Assembly (NCBI GenBank): GCA_920105625.2
Contig: OV050030.1
Span: 166,011,860-166,075,859, forward strand
Length of the DNA: 64,000 nt
DNA from: Clusia tigrina
Lineage: Eukaryota > Arthropoda > Insecta > Diptera > Clusiidae
Reading direction: 5' to 3'
Shown: piece by piece, positions 11,461 through 21,439 of the stretch
Position numbering within the stretch: position 1 is the first letter of the stretch
How the letters are laid out: every line of letters starts with the position of its first letter
Notes under the pieces: model-generated
The model's input: only the letters and a program-made list of their open reading frames with translations
Databases searched by the model: none
Told to the model about the DNA's origin: nothing
Program-made: the position numbers and the translations under genes

Positions 11461-12600
11461 TCGGTACGCTGTTGTGCAGGCGCTTTGGAGACTTCTTCCT
11501 GAAGGTCCGTGTCCTCTGGAATCTTGTTGGCCTCCTCCAACTCATCCGCGTCGCCCTCAGTTGGGCGGAAGATTTTTAATTTGGCGTAACTAACGCCGAA
11601 ACGCATTTTGCAGTCGGCTGCTTCCAGGAACCCAACGGAATCCTCGTTGATTGCCAGAAGCAGGGACATGCTTGTTTTCTAGGCACCTTCTTTCTTGATG
11701 ATCGCGCAGTCGAGCATTGGCATATTGGGGTTTTGCCGCTGTAATAGCTGGAGCACCTTCCCGTCCTCGAGCTTCAGTATGGGTAGCCAAATACGGGCTC
11801 TCGGTCGTCTTGGGGTATCCCCGGCTGGTATCAGCTTAAGCCTTAAGCCTTCCCATGCTTCGCTAATCTTAGCTATGCACTTGCACTCGCAAATCTTAGC
11901 TATGCAGTTCCTTCGACGGCCGATCGTCGCAGCTGAACACCTTGCAACCGTACCACTTTGGAGAAGTCGCAGCCAGAGGGAGAAGCATCCGCATTGGACA
12001 AGATGTGTTCCATCACCACCTCTGCCAATTTGGATTCAATTTCCCCTTATTTCTCCAGGACTTTCTTCCCCCCCTTACTTATATCGTTGATGAGCGCCAC
12101 ATGTAGCTCATCCCTAGCCACTTGCTATATGGTCGCCTTGTGCTTGTCGATGACCCTCTGTTGGTGTGGATGTTTTGGCGATCTTGTGTCTCTTTGAAGC
12201 CGAAAACGTCACACCCTGTGACCTGTTTCGCTTCGTCGCTTTTTCTGGGAGGAAGATTTGGTACTGCTCGTACTCGTCGACAATAGTTTGGTATTTGGCC
12301 TTGTCCGCCTGGTCAAACTCATGTACCGACCCTTCCGCCGCATTCTTAGCAATTTTGCTTAGGATGAAGAGGGCTTTCTGGTACCAGTTTTTCCAGGCCG
12401 CTGCCTCGGACTTGGGCTTTTTCGGTTTTGGCTTAGATTCCTTCTTCGCCGCTACCGACATGTTGTTGTTGCACTGCTTGTGCTAGCAGTGGGTTTCACT
12501 GTTTGCCGACGTGCTCTTGCCATCGTCGGCTTCCATGGTCTCCTGACTGGAGGCCAGCAACTCTTCCTCTGCGTGCGTGGTGCAAAGCACCGGGGTGGTT
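11439..12600 (-). pseudogene. LOA-like ORF1 (Gag-like) fragments
   Basis: The clearest piece is 12114-12461 (115 residues), starting MSVAAKKESKPKPKKPKSEAA: a strongly basic, lysine/proline-rich beginning followed by an amphipathic helical stretch (KNWYQKALFILSKIAKNAAE). Smaller frames at 11439-11790 continue toward ORF2. No CCHC knuckle was visible. Position directly upstream of the endonuclease, plus the composition, suggest the RNA-binding ORF1 protein of the same non-LTR element. Assignment rests on context. Confidence 0.5.
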
Positions 12601-13106
12601 TATATGTTTTTTTTTGTTTATGTTTCGTTCCATCTTTTTCGTACGACTGCCCTCCCCCGAAGGCTTGGGCAGTCAAGGCTTTTTTGAGAGAAATGGCGGT
12701 CCACCGTGCCAGAGCCCTATGCCACAGTAAGGCCAACATTACTCCCCGATGCGGCCTGCTTTCGGAGAGGCGCCGTTCGAGTACAGTCTACGCTGATAAC
12801 CCCCGACTGTAAAACCCATCCAATAGGAACGGACACGCATAACACCCTGGATTAGGGGGAGTGTTTATTGACTCTCCAGTCTAGATCCGTTGTGTTCAGA
12901 AAGTGGCAGGGTCACCTCGAGCAGGATGTGACTCATCGTCACGCACTAACGGTCTTGGTAGAGTATGGGCTAAGGATCCAACATAGGACTATATTACGCA
13001 TATCAATACTCTGAGGACTACCCCCTTAACTCCAACAGTAGTTTTCGCCTATTTCTCTGGTCTGATGCCTTGAGTTTTCTTTTGATTTATACTTTTATTT
13101 TCTCAG

Positions 13107-13124
13107 GTCCCTGCTCGGGCCCCA
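13107..13124 (-). other. Putative tRNA-Lys-type primer-binding site
   Basis: Read on the minus strand the 18 bases have the pattern TGGGGCCCGAGCAGGGAC, differing at two positions from the common retroelement primer site complementary to the tRNA-Lys 3' end. It lies directly inside the TGTA...-starting repeat at 13126, which is where a primer site belongs in a minus-strand LTR element. Confidence 0.5.
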
Positions 13125-13125
13125 A

Positions 13126-13290
13126 TGTAAGGACTCCTTTTCTATAGCTGGGGTAGACTCAGCGGCTTCCAGGGGTCTGTACAGAAAATTTATAAATTGA
13201 ATTCCACCAGTGTTATTATATTTAAAATAACTTTATTTATTTAAAATATAAAAATAATGTTTACTACTACGGACTTAGTTAGACTTCACA
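13126..13290 (-). repeat. Putative 5' LTR (proximal part)
   Basis: This repeat begins TGTAAGGACTCC next to the primer-site-like sequence and is the better preserved partner of 9763-9886. Relative to that copy it has an extra stretch around tacagaaaatttataaattg. The distal boundary is unknown; the tandem arrays at 13415-13930 could lie inside or outside the LTR. Confidence 0.5.
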
Positions 13291-13414
13291 ATACTACTCA
13301 ATTGATCTTAGGTCTATCACTTGGGGTACTTCTCTTCACGTGCCTAGCTAAGGTTTTATTTTGTGGTCCTTGTCCCTATAGGCGAACTGTCAAGTTGCAG
13401 ATCTATGTGTCTCA

Positions 13415-13680
13415 GTGAGAAAAAGATTGAAAACCAGATGTTCTTACTGAGTATCTAAGTTCGGGTAGCGTATGGATCTTAGCGAGAAAACGACTGAAAA
13501 CCAGATGTTCTCACTAAGTCTTCAAGTTCTCGTAGCGTATGTGTCTTAGTGAGAAAATGATTGAAAACCAGATGTTCTCATTAAGTCTCTAAATCTCTGT
13601 ATCGATTATGTCCAGTGAGAAAACGATTGAAAACCAGATGTTCTCACTGAGTCTCTAAGTCTCTGTATCATATGTCTTGT
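13415..13680. repeat. Tandem array, four copies of a 66-67 bp unit
   Basis: Four head-to-tail units begin gtgagaaa or gcgagaaa and contain the invariant core gaaaaccagatgttct, followed by cactaagtct-like and ctcgtagcgtatgt-like segments. Unit starts are near 13415, 13481, 13548 and 13614. The units are about 80-90% alike by eye. The array lies just distal to the putative LTR and could be LTR-internal repeats or a small satellite. Confidence 0.85.
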
Positions 13681-13694
13681 AGAATAGGTCTTGT

Positions 13695-13930
13695 CTAGTC
13701 GGCGGTATGTAGAAAAAAATATAATCTCGTCGGCGGTATGCAGCAAAAGAGGCTTTGATCTAGTCGGCGGTTTGGAGTACAAGAGAGGTCTGAACTCGTC
13801 GGCAGTATGCAGCAAAAGAGGAGGTCTGATCTCGTCGGCGGTATGCAGCAAAAGAGACTCTGATCTAGTCGGCGGTTTGGAGAACACAAGAGGTCTGAAC
13901 TCGTCGGCGCTATGCTGCAAAAGAGACCTA
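13695..13930. repeat. Tandem array, about seven copies of a 31-36 bp unit
   Basis: Units start ctagtcgg or ctcgtcgg and continue cggtatgcagcaaaagag or cggtttggagnacaagag. The two subtypes alternate in a roughly three-unit pattern, suggesting growth by block duplication. The array is free of stops in several frames on both strands, so the open frames across it are a repeat effect. It ends just before the mariner at 13954. Confidence 0.85.
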
Positions 13931-13953
13931 CTGCTTGAACTATACGGCTCATA

Positions 13954-14895
13954 CGATGTGTGATTAAAAAATAACCGTTATTTTCATCTTTTCGTGAGTA
14001 ACGTATGTTCGATGTTCGCATTTTTTTTTATATTGGTACACATGTCTGTTATATATGTTGGCAATACCAACCATTTTGGATTGTCAGTTTGTTTTTGACA
14101 GATAAAAAGGTTAGTCGTGTTTTGGTGTGCTCTTCGATTTTGTACTATTCGAAAAAATGGATCAAAGAAACTGTATTCAGTTTTGTGTAAAAAATGAAAT
14201 TAAATGCGCAAGGACATTTGAAATGTTGACTGTGGCCTTTGGCGAGTCTACTATGAGCAGAACACAAGTTCAATTGTGGTATAACTGGTTTAAGGAAGGC
14301 CGAGAAGATGTCAATGACGATGCTCGTCCTGGTCGCCCGAGCACGTCAACAACCGATGCAATTGATGCAGTGAAGAAAATTATTTTGGATAATCGTCGAA
14401 TCACTATCAGAGAGGTTGCTGATGATGCTGGCATATCGTTCGGCTCATGCCAAGCAATTTTTACGGATGTTTTAGGCATGAAACGTGGGGCAGCGAAGAT
14501 TGTTCCAAAATTCCTCAATTTTGAGCAAAATCAACGTCGCATGGACATCGCTCAGGAGCTGTTTTTGGCCAAAAACAAAACCGTTATCATGCCTCAACCA
14601 CCGTATTCACCGGACTTGGCCCCCGCTGACTTTTTCCTCTTTCCAAAACTGAAGACACCGATGAAAGGAAAGCGTTTTGCTACGATTGAGGAGATAAAAG
14701 AAAAATCGAAACAGAAGCTGTTGGCGATACCAAAAAAAGCGTTTCAGAAGTATTCCGAGGATTGGACAAAATGCTGGCATAAGTGTATTATATCTGAGGG
14801 GAATTACTTTGAAGGGGACAAGATAGTTGTTGATGAATAAATAAATACTTTATTTTTTGATCACACAATAACGGTTATTTTTTGATCACACCTCG
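13954..14895 (+). mobile_element. mariner element with internal deletion (Mariner-1)
   Basis: Terminal inverted repeats of about 29 bp (left CGATGTGTGATTAAAAAATA, right its near-perfect reverse complement ending 14895) are flanked by TA on each side (13952-13953 and 14896-14897), the mariner target duplication. The single transposase gene lies between them. At 942 bp the element is about 300 bp shorter than a usual full-length mariner, all of it lost from the transposase catalytic region. Confidence 0.92.
14157..14840 (+). CDS. mariner transposase, in-frame deleted (227 residues)
   Basis: The start at 14157 gives MDQRNCIQFCVKNEIKC, the normal mariner N-terminus, with an A-rich leader just before ATG; an upstream ATG at 14127 is unlikely. 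Residues 1-120 hold the paired helix-turn-helix region (RTQVQLWYNWFKEGR, DDARPGRPST linker, RRITIREVADDAGIS). After RRMDIAQELF the sequence jumps directly to LAKNKTVIMPQPPYSPDLAPADFF, so about 110 residues with the first two catalytic Asp residues are missing while the third Asp and C-terminus remain. It should bind the terminal repeats but cannot cut DNA. The frame stays open, unlike most elements here. Confidence 0.9.
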   Translation: MDQRNCIQFCVKNEIKCARTFEMLTVAFGESTMSRTQVQLWYNWFKEGREDVNDDARPGRPSTSTTDAIDAVKKIILDNRRITIREVADDAGISFGSCQAIFTDVLGMKRGAAKIVPKFLNFEQNQRRMDIAQELFLAKNKTVIMPQPPYSPDLAPADFFLFPKLKTPMKGKRFATIEEIKEKSKQKLLAIPKKAFQKYSEDWTKCWHKCIISEGNYFEGDKIVVDE

Positions 14896-14899
14896 TATA

Positions 14900-16059
14900 G
14901 TCTAAACGACCACCACTGCCAGTGTATAGTGTTGTTGGCGGGCCGCTGTTTGAAGTTCCACTCCCGTTGGTCGGCGTCGCTTGTTGCTAAGCCATGCTCG
15001 TTGTTGTTGTAGTGGTTTATCCTTTGATCAACTTCGCACCTGTGTTGTTTTTTTTCTGTTTGTTGTTGTTCTGAGAATTTGTCCTTTTGCGACCTCCAAT
15101 AGTATTTTGTTATTGTGGACATTTGCCCTTCGTTCACCTTTACAGCTTTGTCGATTTTTTCCATCACTCAACATCTTCCAGTGGTACAAATTATTTTATT
15201 TATAATTTTCTTTTTTTCTCTTTGTTTTTTGTCCGTACTGGTGGCATACGTAGCGATCGTTCTGTCGTGCTACTTTTGTGTTTTGTATTCGTTTCTACAT
15301 GTCGTTGATATATTCTTTAGCGAACGAACGTATTCGGCAAGCTCGGTTCCTACTGGGTAATCAACTTCTTGGCTTTGAGTGTATTTGTTGCAATAATCTA
15401 TATGTATTAATTCGATGTTGCGTTGCATTAGTCGTGTAGGCTATTGCAAGTTTGTTAAATGCCATACTTGGGTTTATTACTCATGGCGTGTGTGTGTACA
15501 TACCCATTCCTCTTAACTAGAATATTTACTTCTTTAAATATACGTTCGTACATTCTGTATATTATAAACCTACATACATATATACTCGTATATCTAATTA
15601 CTTCACCAACGGTTCCGTTGCTTGCTTAAACATGCTTGTGCCCGGCGTTAATGTTGACGCATTGTATTTCACTGCATAAACTGTCGTATTTATGTGTGTA
15701 TATACTTTACATTTAGTTTTTTATTACTTACCCACGACTCTTATGATTTTTTGTTGAATTATTATTTTATGAAACCTTTTTTTAGTATATATTATTTAAA
15801 ACATATTTTTCTCACATTTGTTTTACTGAGCTTCATCGCGCTATAGAGCCTAATGAGCATATTTATATTACGTAATTTTTTAATCGCCCGAGTTTACTTG
15901 GCATATTTCTGCTAACATTGACTTTGGAAGTCGGAACTGTGCTGTTTGATATACATACGTGATATCAGATTGTTTTCGTTGTTCTTCTTGTGTTTACACT
16001 TGTAAAACACTGTCAGCACATGTCTTTAAATGTTACTTCGCAAATGGAATAACTTTAGT
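14900..16059. other. Unassigned interval after Mariner-1
   Basis: A minus-strand frame at 14886-15167 (93 residues, Gln/Asn/Lys-rich, containing EQQQTEKKQHRCEVDQR) is unrecognised and may be low-complexity Gag-like debris. 15170-16050 is AT-rich with T-rich short frames. As the adjacent gypsy element runs on the minus strand, its 3' untranslated region and 3' LTR should fall here, but no LTR pair could be matched by eye with sequence right of 20880. Confidence 0.5.
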
Positions 16060-17140
16060 AAGTTATTGTGGAGTTTTTTGTTTTCCTTTAATAGTTACCA
16101 TCGTGGTAACTGGACTGCGGATCTCTGCCACCAAGTACGGACCTATCCAAACAGGTGAGAATTTCTTTCTTCTAGCCTGATTTTTCATTCGTACTTGGAC
16201 ACCCATATGAAAGACTACTGGGTTTAATTCCTTTTTGTAAGCTTCCCTGGTTACTCGTTTAGCTTTTCTTGGTTTTCTCTAACTAACTTATGAGCTCGCT
16301 CTAGCCGATACTTCTGCACTTTATTTGAGTCATCAGCATTATATACTGGCGCACATTTGCGCTTCAGATTTCCTGGCATATTGAAATCAAACCCGTAGAG
16401 TGTTCTAAACGGAGTTTGCTTCTTTGATACATGCACAGTATTGTTGTGTACATGTATTGTAGTGGTCAACCATTGATCCAAATTCGAGCCGTCTTCCTTG
16501 GCAAAACTGCGCAAGTACTCGACCAGAGGTCGATGACTATGCTACAATGAGCCATTCGCCTGTGGATGATATGGTGTTATATGCAATTAGTTGATTCCCA
16601 GCATCTTAAAAGTTTCTGAGAATAATTTCGATACAAACCATGTCGGTTATCAAACCTTTGGTATGTTGTACCGTGCCACAATTTCGTCAAAGAATGCCTT
16701 GGCTACCGTACTTGCTTCAACATCGGGTATAGCCACGCACGCCATATGCCTTGAGAAATCATCTTGGAAAGTCAAAATTTACTTATTTCCCGAAACTGTC
16801 TCAGGTAAAATACGTACAATATCCATGTGAACTTTATTAAATGGTTGTTTCGGTATGTCAGTCAACACCATTGACATCTTTGTTAGCCGAGCACTCTTGT
16901 TGGCCTGACATTTTGGGCATACATAATCTTTACATAATTATTTATGTTTCTGGGCATACCTTTCCATCCGTACACTCGCCTAATTCTGTCATGGGTTTTC
17001 CAGAATCCCTGGGGTCCACCTAGAGGCGAATCATGGAAACCCTTTAACACTGCCTGGCTACCTTTCTCATTCTCCAGCCATTCCAAACTACTGGCTGTTA
17101 GTTTATTCGCATCTCCATATGTATTACTCACATCTCTTGT
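16060..17140 (-). pseudogene. Gypsy-B integrase
   Basis: The N-terminal zinc module is visible at 16883-17131 (FHDSPLGG...KTHDRIRRVY), with its CPKCQ pair in a neighbouring frame near 16910. The catalytic core starts at VHMDIVRILPET (about 16800-16840) with in-frame damage after it. The C-terminal part at 16251-16514 has WLTTTIHVHNNTVH and TPFRTLYGFDFN, typical of gypsy integrases before the chromatin/DNA-binding tail, which continues to KFSPVWIGPYLVAEI near 16140. At least two frameshifts disrupt the protein. Confidence 0.82.
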
Positions 17141-17201
17141 CGCTTTACTATTATCCTCTTGACTTCTCCTGGCCTTCTCCTTGTCTCACTTTGCTTTAGC
17201 C

Positions 17202-18440
17202 CTAGTTTGCACTATTGATACCTTCTGTGCTTGCGGTACTCTGCTGAGCACATCCGCATTTAGATTCTTTTTCCCCAGGTTTGTATATGATTTCAAAATC
17301 ATACTCAGACAATTTGTGTCGTAACCTGGCTAGCCTAGACGTTTGGTCGTTCAAATTGGCTATGCCTCTCAACGGCTGGTCATCAGTGTATATTTTAAAT
17401 CGGCGACCTAGCAGATATGCCCTAAAATTCTTCGTAGCCCACACTATGGCTAGAAATTCCTTCTCTATTGTGGGTTATCTCTTCTCCGTATCTCTGCTAG
17501 CGAATGCTATTGGTCGGTCATTACCGACTTCCCCTTGCGACAACACTGCCAATGCCCAATGCTTCATTACTTGCATCGGTGGTCAACAAAAAAGTTTGCT
17601 TAAAGTCGGGGTAGGTCAAAATCGGTGGCGAGCTAGTAATTTCTTTTAGCCTCTCGAATGCTTGCTGACAACTCTCTGTCCATTCGAAATTTGCTTCTTT
17701 TCGTAGCAATTTATTAATTGTCAAATCAATTCCGGCTAGTCCTTCTACGAACTTTCTGTAATAGTTCACTAGCCATAGGAATGCTTCCACTTCCTTTCTA
17801 TTCCTCGGAATTGCTAAATTTTTAACGCATTCCACATTCTGCGGGTCAGGCAGTGCTCCTGCCTCTGAGCACAGATGGCCTAAATAAACCACCTCGCTTC
17901 GCAAAATTTTACATTTCTCCGTGTTCAATTTCAAATTGTGTTCTCGTAATTTCTGGAGCACCTTGTAAAAGCGTTGCGAATGTTGCTGCAAGTTCTTCCC
18001 ATAAATTACAATTTCATCCAGATACACAAAACAATCTATGGTTCATCAGCCATTGGAAGGTAGCGGGTGCACCTGTTAATAAAAACGACATTCTATTAGA
18101 CTCATAATGCCCTAAACCAGTGCTGAACGCGATTTTCTGCTTATCTTGGGTATCCACCAGAACTTGGTGGTAGCCACTCGTTAAATCAAGTGTAGAAAAA
18201 TATCTACTGTGTCCCAATTGATTCAGAATTTCTTCTATCCTTTGTATCGGAAACACTTGCTTGATAGTGGCGTCGTTCAATTTAATAAAATCGACGACCA
18301 TTCTCCACTTCTTTTGACCCTGAGCACCTCACTTCCTTGGTACCCAAATTATTGGTGAGTTCCAAGGCGAGATACTCGGTGAAATTATGTTATCCTTTAA
18401 CATTCCTTCTACTTGCCTGTTTACCTCATCTTTGTGAGCT
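17202..18440 (-). pseudogene. Gypsy-B reverse transcriptase and RNase H
   Basis: RT motif A appears as YFSTLDLTSGYHQVLVD (18014-18301). The catalytic box in the next frame reads YLDEIVIYG, where the second Asp of YxDD is replaced by Glu. The connection region (YYRKFVEGLAGI, FEWTESCQQAFERLK) runs into RNase H with LLTTDASNEALG at 17521-18027 and YTDDQPLRG...YDFEIIYKPGEK at 17202-17444. Frame changes occur near 18020 and 17520. The upstream fingers region with PPINQKQYRLPQAHKDEV and SPWNSPIIWVPRK is at 18329-18500. Confidence 0.85.
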
Positions 18441-19334
18441 TGTGGCAATCTGTACTGTTTCTGGTTAATTGGTGGTTGATCCACTCTAGTACGTATTGCA
18501 TGCTCTACATCTGGTGTATACGTCAGCTGGTCTCCTTCCAGGAAAAATATGTCATGGAATGACGTACTAATGGCTTCTATTGATGCCTTCTCGTCCGAGT
18601 TTACGCTTGGGTCTAACTTCAATGATTCTAGTACTCTCTCCAATATTTTTCTTATATCTACTTGGTTAATCTGGTTCACCGACCCACCAACCGAATGGTG
18701 GGTTATTATAGCAATTATCGTAACTAGTAAACTTGGTTCTAAAATTCTTATCCATATAATAGTCCTCTTCTGATGCATTTAGTACGCAAGAGTGCACCTT
18801 ACCCTTGTCAAAGTTGCTTATGTTTTTTCCCATATATACACCCTCCGATAGCTGTTGATTTGCACAACCGTCCGAAATTTTTTGATTACATGGAAAGTAA
18901 TTACTCACGTTGACCTCGCGCATACGGACTACTATTCTTAACTTCAAAACGGATGCGTATTTATTTCCATACTCTCTGATATTCTGCCACAATGAGTTGT
19001 AGTTCTTCCTTATATACCTATACTCCTTCCGTGGTAGCCTAGCTATCTTATCCTTGTACTCTCATACCGCTTTTACAGCTACCGGCCTATGCTTACTAAT
19101 TTAATCAAACCCCTATTACTAGAATCACCACTGTAAACGAAGTCGAAACGCAATCAAGAAGCATATATTTTGGAGTGCCTCATACTCCTCCCTCTCTTGG
19201 GTAATCGCCCCTACATCACTTGACACGCGATTGGTCTCGACTGGGCCGCTGGAAGTTTCCCTGGTTTCCATGTTAGAACTGTTTCCGCCTGCATTCCGCT
19301 GCTCGATGTTACATTCGTCAACATGAGAAGCATT
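18441..19334 (-). pseudogene. Gypsy-B protease/linker region (not resolved)
   Basis: Frames 18329-18778 and 18666-18992 occupy the position between Gag and RT where the protease should be. I see no D-T/S-G active site. The N-terminal part of the 149-residue frame (QVDIRKILERVLESLKLDPSVN) looks like the linker preceding RT in gypsy elements. 19000-19330 has stops in all frames. The protease is either lost or too degraded to recognise. Confidence 0.4.
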
Positions 19335-20830
19335 CTAACCCCTTTTTGGGGTTGCTATCCTCGCTTCACTTCTGGAACTGAAATTTGGTGGCTGCTGACT
19401 ACTCCCAGTGTTGAAGTGATTCCTTCCTTGGGTAATTCCTTCCGTTGAATTAATTATAGGTCTGTTGAAATTATTCCCACCTTCTCTCCTGGGCTGATCC
19501 GGGCGCCCCGTCACTGGCTGTCTCATATTCTGATCCAATTCTGTTCCCCTAGGCACTGTAGACTTCCTGCATGACAATACGCTTGGAATTTTATACAGTA
19601 GGGCATGATTTTGCGTATAAAGCAGTCATTCCTTGTATGACCTGGCATACGGCAGAACGAAAATGCGGGTGTCCTCTGTACAAACCCCCTTGCACTGATT
19701 TCTCGGATTCACGGCTCTTTTGTCTCAGACACCGGGACTATACGCTCTTCTGGATATCTTTGGGATGGAATGGATCCCTCTCTATCTACGACAGCGGCAG
19801 TAAACATGTCCAGTCTGTTTTCCAACATATGTACCTCGCCTAACCCAGCCGTACTCCGTTCCAAGAGGACTTGTGGTCTAATCGCTTTTTCTACTAATTC
19901 CTCCATTGTTCCTGTTCTGCTATTCAGCATATGAATCCTTAAATCGGAGGTGCGGAGGCCCACTACGACAGTTTTTAACACCGACTTGTCAACTTCGTAT
20001 AATAATGCTGTATCTCCAACGTCATTGTACTTATTTTTATTATTTCCTGGGCCACCATCTGAAGTGACCCTTAAAGCCTGGCAAAAGCGCGTATGTCTTC
20101 ACTTGCTAGCGGCTTCCCGATTCTGATCTCTTGGGATATGTCTTCCAGTGTTCTCTCCTTTAAATAAGTTCTCTTTAGAAGGCCGTAAAGCTCGTCCGCA
20201 CTGGCGAACTGCTTTGGCAGCAAAAGGTTGAATGAATCTCCAAATAACCTTTGCTTAACACAGTCGAAGATGCAACTCTTCAAGGGTTATGCTTCGCTTT
20301 GCAAGTTCATAACCTTGAATGAACCTGTTGAGTTCTGAGCGTAAGTCTTCTGAAGCAGCACCAGTAAACAGAGGTACTAGCCGGCCACTGCTTTTGAAAT
20401 CTCCTCTATACACATTTTACTTATTCTTGTTTTACTTAAGGCCTGTAACACTTGAGCGTTATCTTTATGGGTGGTTTCCAGATTCACTTCTCCCGGATCT
20501 GAGAGGTATTTGACCAGTGACGGACTCAAACTAATTAGTTTTCGACCGTTTGATCGCGCAGGCGAAATACTGTCCACAGTATTGGGGGTTTGCTGTACTG
20601 TTACTGGTTCTGACTCTTTTGGCCGATATAACTGGTTTTGGTTATGTATCGGACTTCCCGGAAAAAATGGGTCGACACCGATCTCGGATGCGTCAAAAAA
20701 AAATTCCGCTTCCCTCTCTTCACTCAATACAAATCTTGTCTTCGTCACACGACCTATCCCTTCCGGAGTTAAATATATCGGCCAGCGAACTTCTGGTGGC
20801 AAAGCTAGTTGTACCTGAAAGTTCGTAGCA
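19335..20830 (-). pseudogene. Gypsy-B Gag fragments
   Basis: Four minus-strand frames in order, 20377-20802, 20071-20283, 19709-19981 and 19335-19577, look like pieces of one Gag. The second contains LPKQFASADELYGLLKRTYLKE, the third LRTSDLRIHMLNSRTG and ELVEKAIRPQVLLER (a helical capsid region), and the last a Gln/Asn/Arg-rich tail. Frame shifts between them show decay. Assignment to the capsid/nucleocapsid protein rests on position before pol and on the general pattern of insect gypsy Gags. Confidence 0.6.
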
Positions 20831-21014
20831 GATAAACTCGAAATTTTATACTTTAATATTTTAATTGATTTAGTTGGCTTTATTATACATTTTTACACTT
20901 GCTTATATTTGTGGTGTGGTTGTTTAAAATTTGCAGCTTTCTACTCGGCTGCTCTTGTGCTACTCACTCGTTCGTTAAAACTTACCGGGCGTGTTTATAT
21001 TTCGGCGAGACATC

Positions 21015-21431
21015 TTACGGCGAAGACAGTAGCTTTTTCCGCGACATCCCACCTCCCGGTGGATTCATACTGGGATCCACGAAACTTAAAGCGGCTAGCT
21101 TAGTTGGAGGTCGAAGGGTAATACCGCGGCTGGTGCGTACCGCGGCACTCCGGACTTGGCCGTCCTTGGCAGTGAAGACTTCATTTATTTGCCCATTTAC
21201 ACATTGGCTTGTTGGTAAGACAGGATCGCATACAACAACCAGCTGGTCTAATCTTAGTGGTGAGGCTGTACTCCTCCATTTTTGTCGGTGCAAAAGTTGT
21301 GGCAAGTACTCCACAATCCACCTTTTCCACAGACGATCCTTCAGGTTCTGCGCAATTCTCCATTGTTTGCGCAGACATATTTTCTCATCTTCCGGTTCAG
21401 GTGTTTGAGTGGAATTGAGGCAGCCACTCAA
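21015..21431 (-). pseudogene. BEL integrase C-terminal domain (DUF5641-like)
   Basis: A 138-residue frame with RKQWRIAQNLKDRLWKRWIVEYLPQL, then DQLVVVCDPVLPTSQCVNGQINEVF and KDGQVRSAAVRTSRG. This is the chromodomain-like tail found after the integrase core in BEL/Pao elements, and it is one of the best preserved parts of the element. It ends in MSRKKLLSSP with a stop at 21015; element 3' non-coding DNA follows to the left. Confidence 0.85.
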
Positions 21432-21439
21432 GAAGTGGT

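Larger units (their letters stand above)
9885..12835 (-). mobile_element. LOA/R1-type non-LTR retrotransposon, decayed
   Basis: Minus-strand order from high to low coordinates: 5' untranslated region (about 12500-12835), lysine-rich ORF1, AP-type endonuclease, RT fragment, then a 3' tail reading (ggtt)n on the plus strand at 9885-9898. The RT motif KDFRPMNLTSFLLKKMERALE and an endonuclease start VVQINMQHFKIASDN are characteristic of the LOA/R1 group. ORF2 spans only about 1.4 kb instead of roughly 3 kb, so large internal parts, including the RT catalytic YADD region and RNase H, are missing. The 5' limit is approximate. Confidence 0.75.
9763..13300 (-). mobile_element. Remnant LTR retrotransposon with nested non-LTR element
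   Basis: Two diverged direct repeats starting TGTA (9763 and 13126) share the stretch around ctatagctgggctagactca and a second stretch around aataatgtttacta. Immediately left of the 13126 repeat is an 18-bp sequence (13107-13124) whose reverse complement closely resembles the tRNA-Lys primer site of retroelements. That is the geometry of a minus-strand LTR element: 5' LTR on the right, then primer site, then internal DNA. No gag or pol of this element is recognisable; the interior is mostly the LOA-like non-LTR element. The far end of the right LTR is not fixed. Confidence 0.55.
16060..20880 (-). mobile_element. Ty3/gypsy LTR retrotransposon, degenerate (Gypsy-B)
   Basis: A minus-strand element with Gag (about 19330-20830), RT (17521-18440), RNase H (17202-17690) and integrase (16060-17140) in the gypsy order. 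It is distinct from Gypsy-A: Gag is better preserved in outline and pol is cut by more stops and frameshifts. No LTR pair was recognised. The right edge abuts a BEL/Pao element in the same orientation. Confidence 0.85.

Noticed and set aside
13415..13930. CRISPR-like array
   Set aside because: Units are contiguous tandem repeats without unique spacers, in an insect-type genome.
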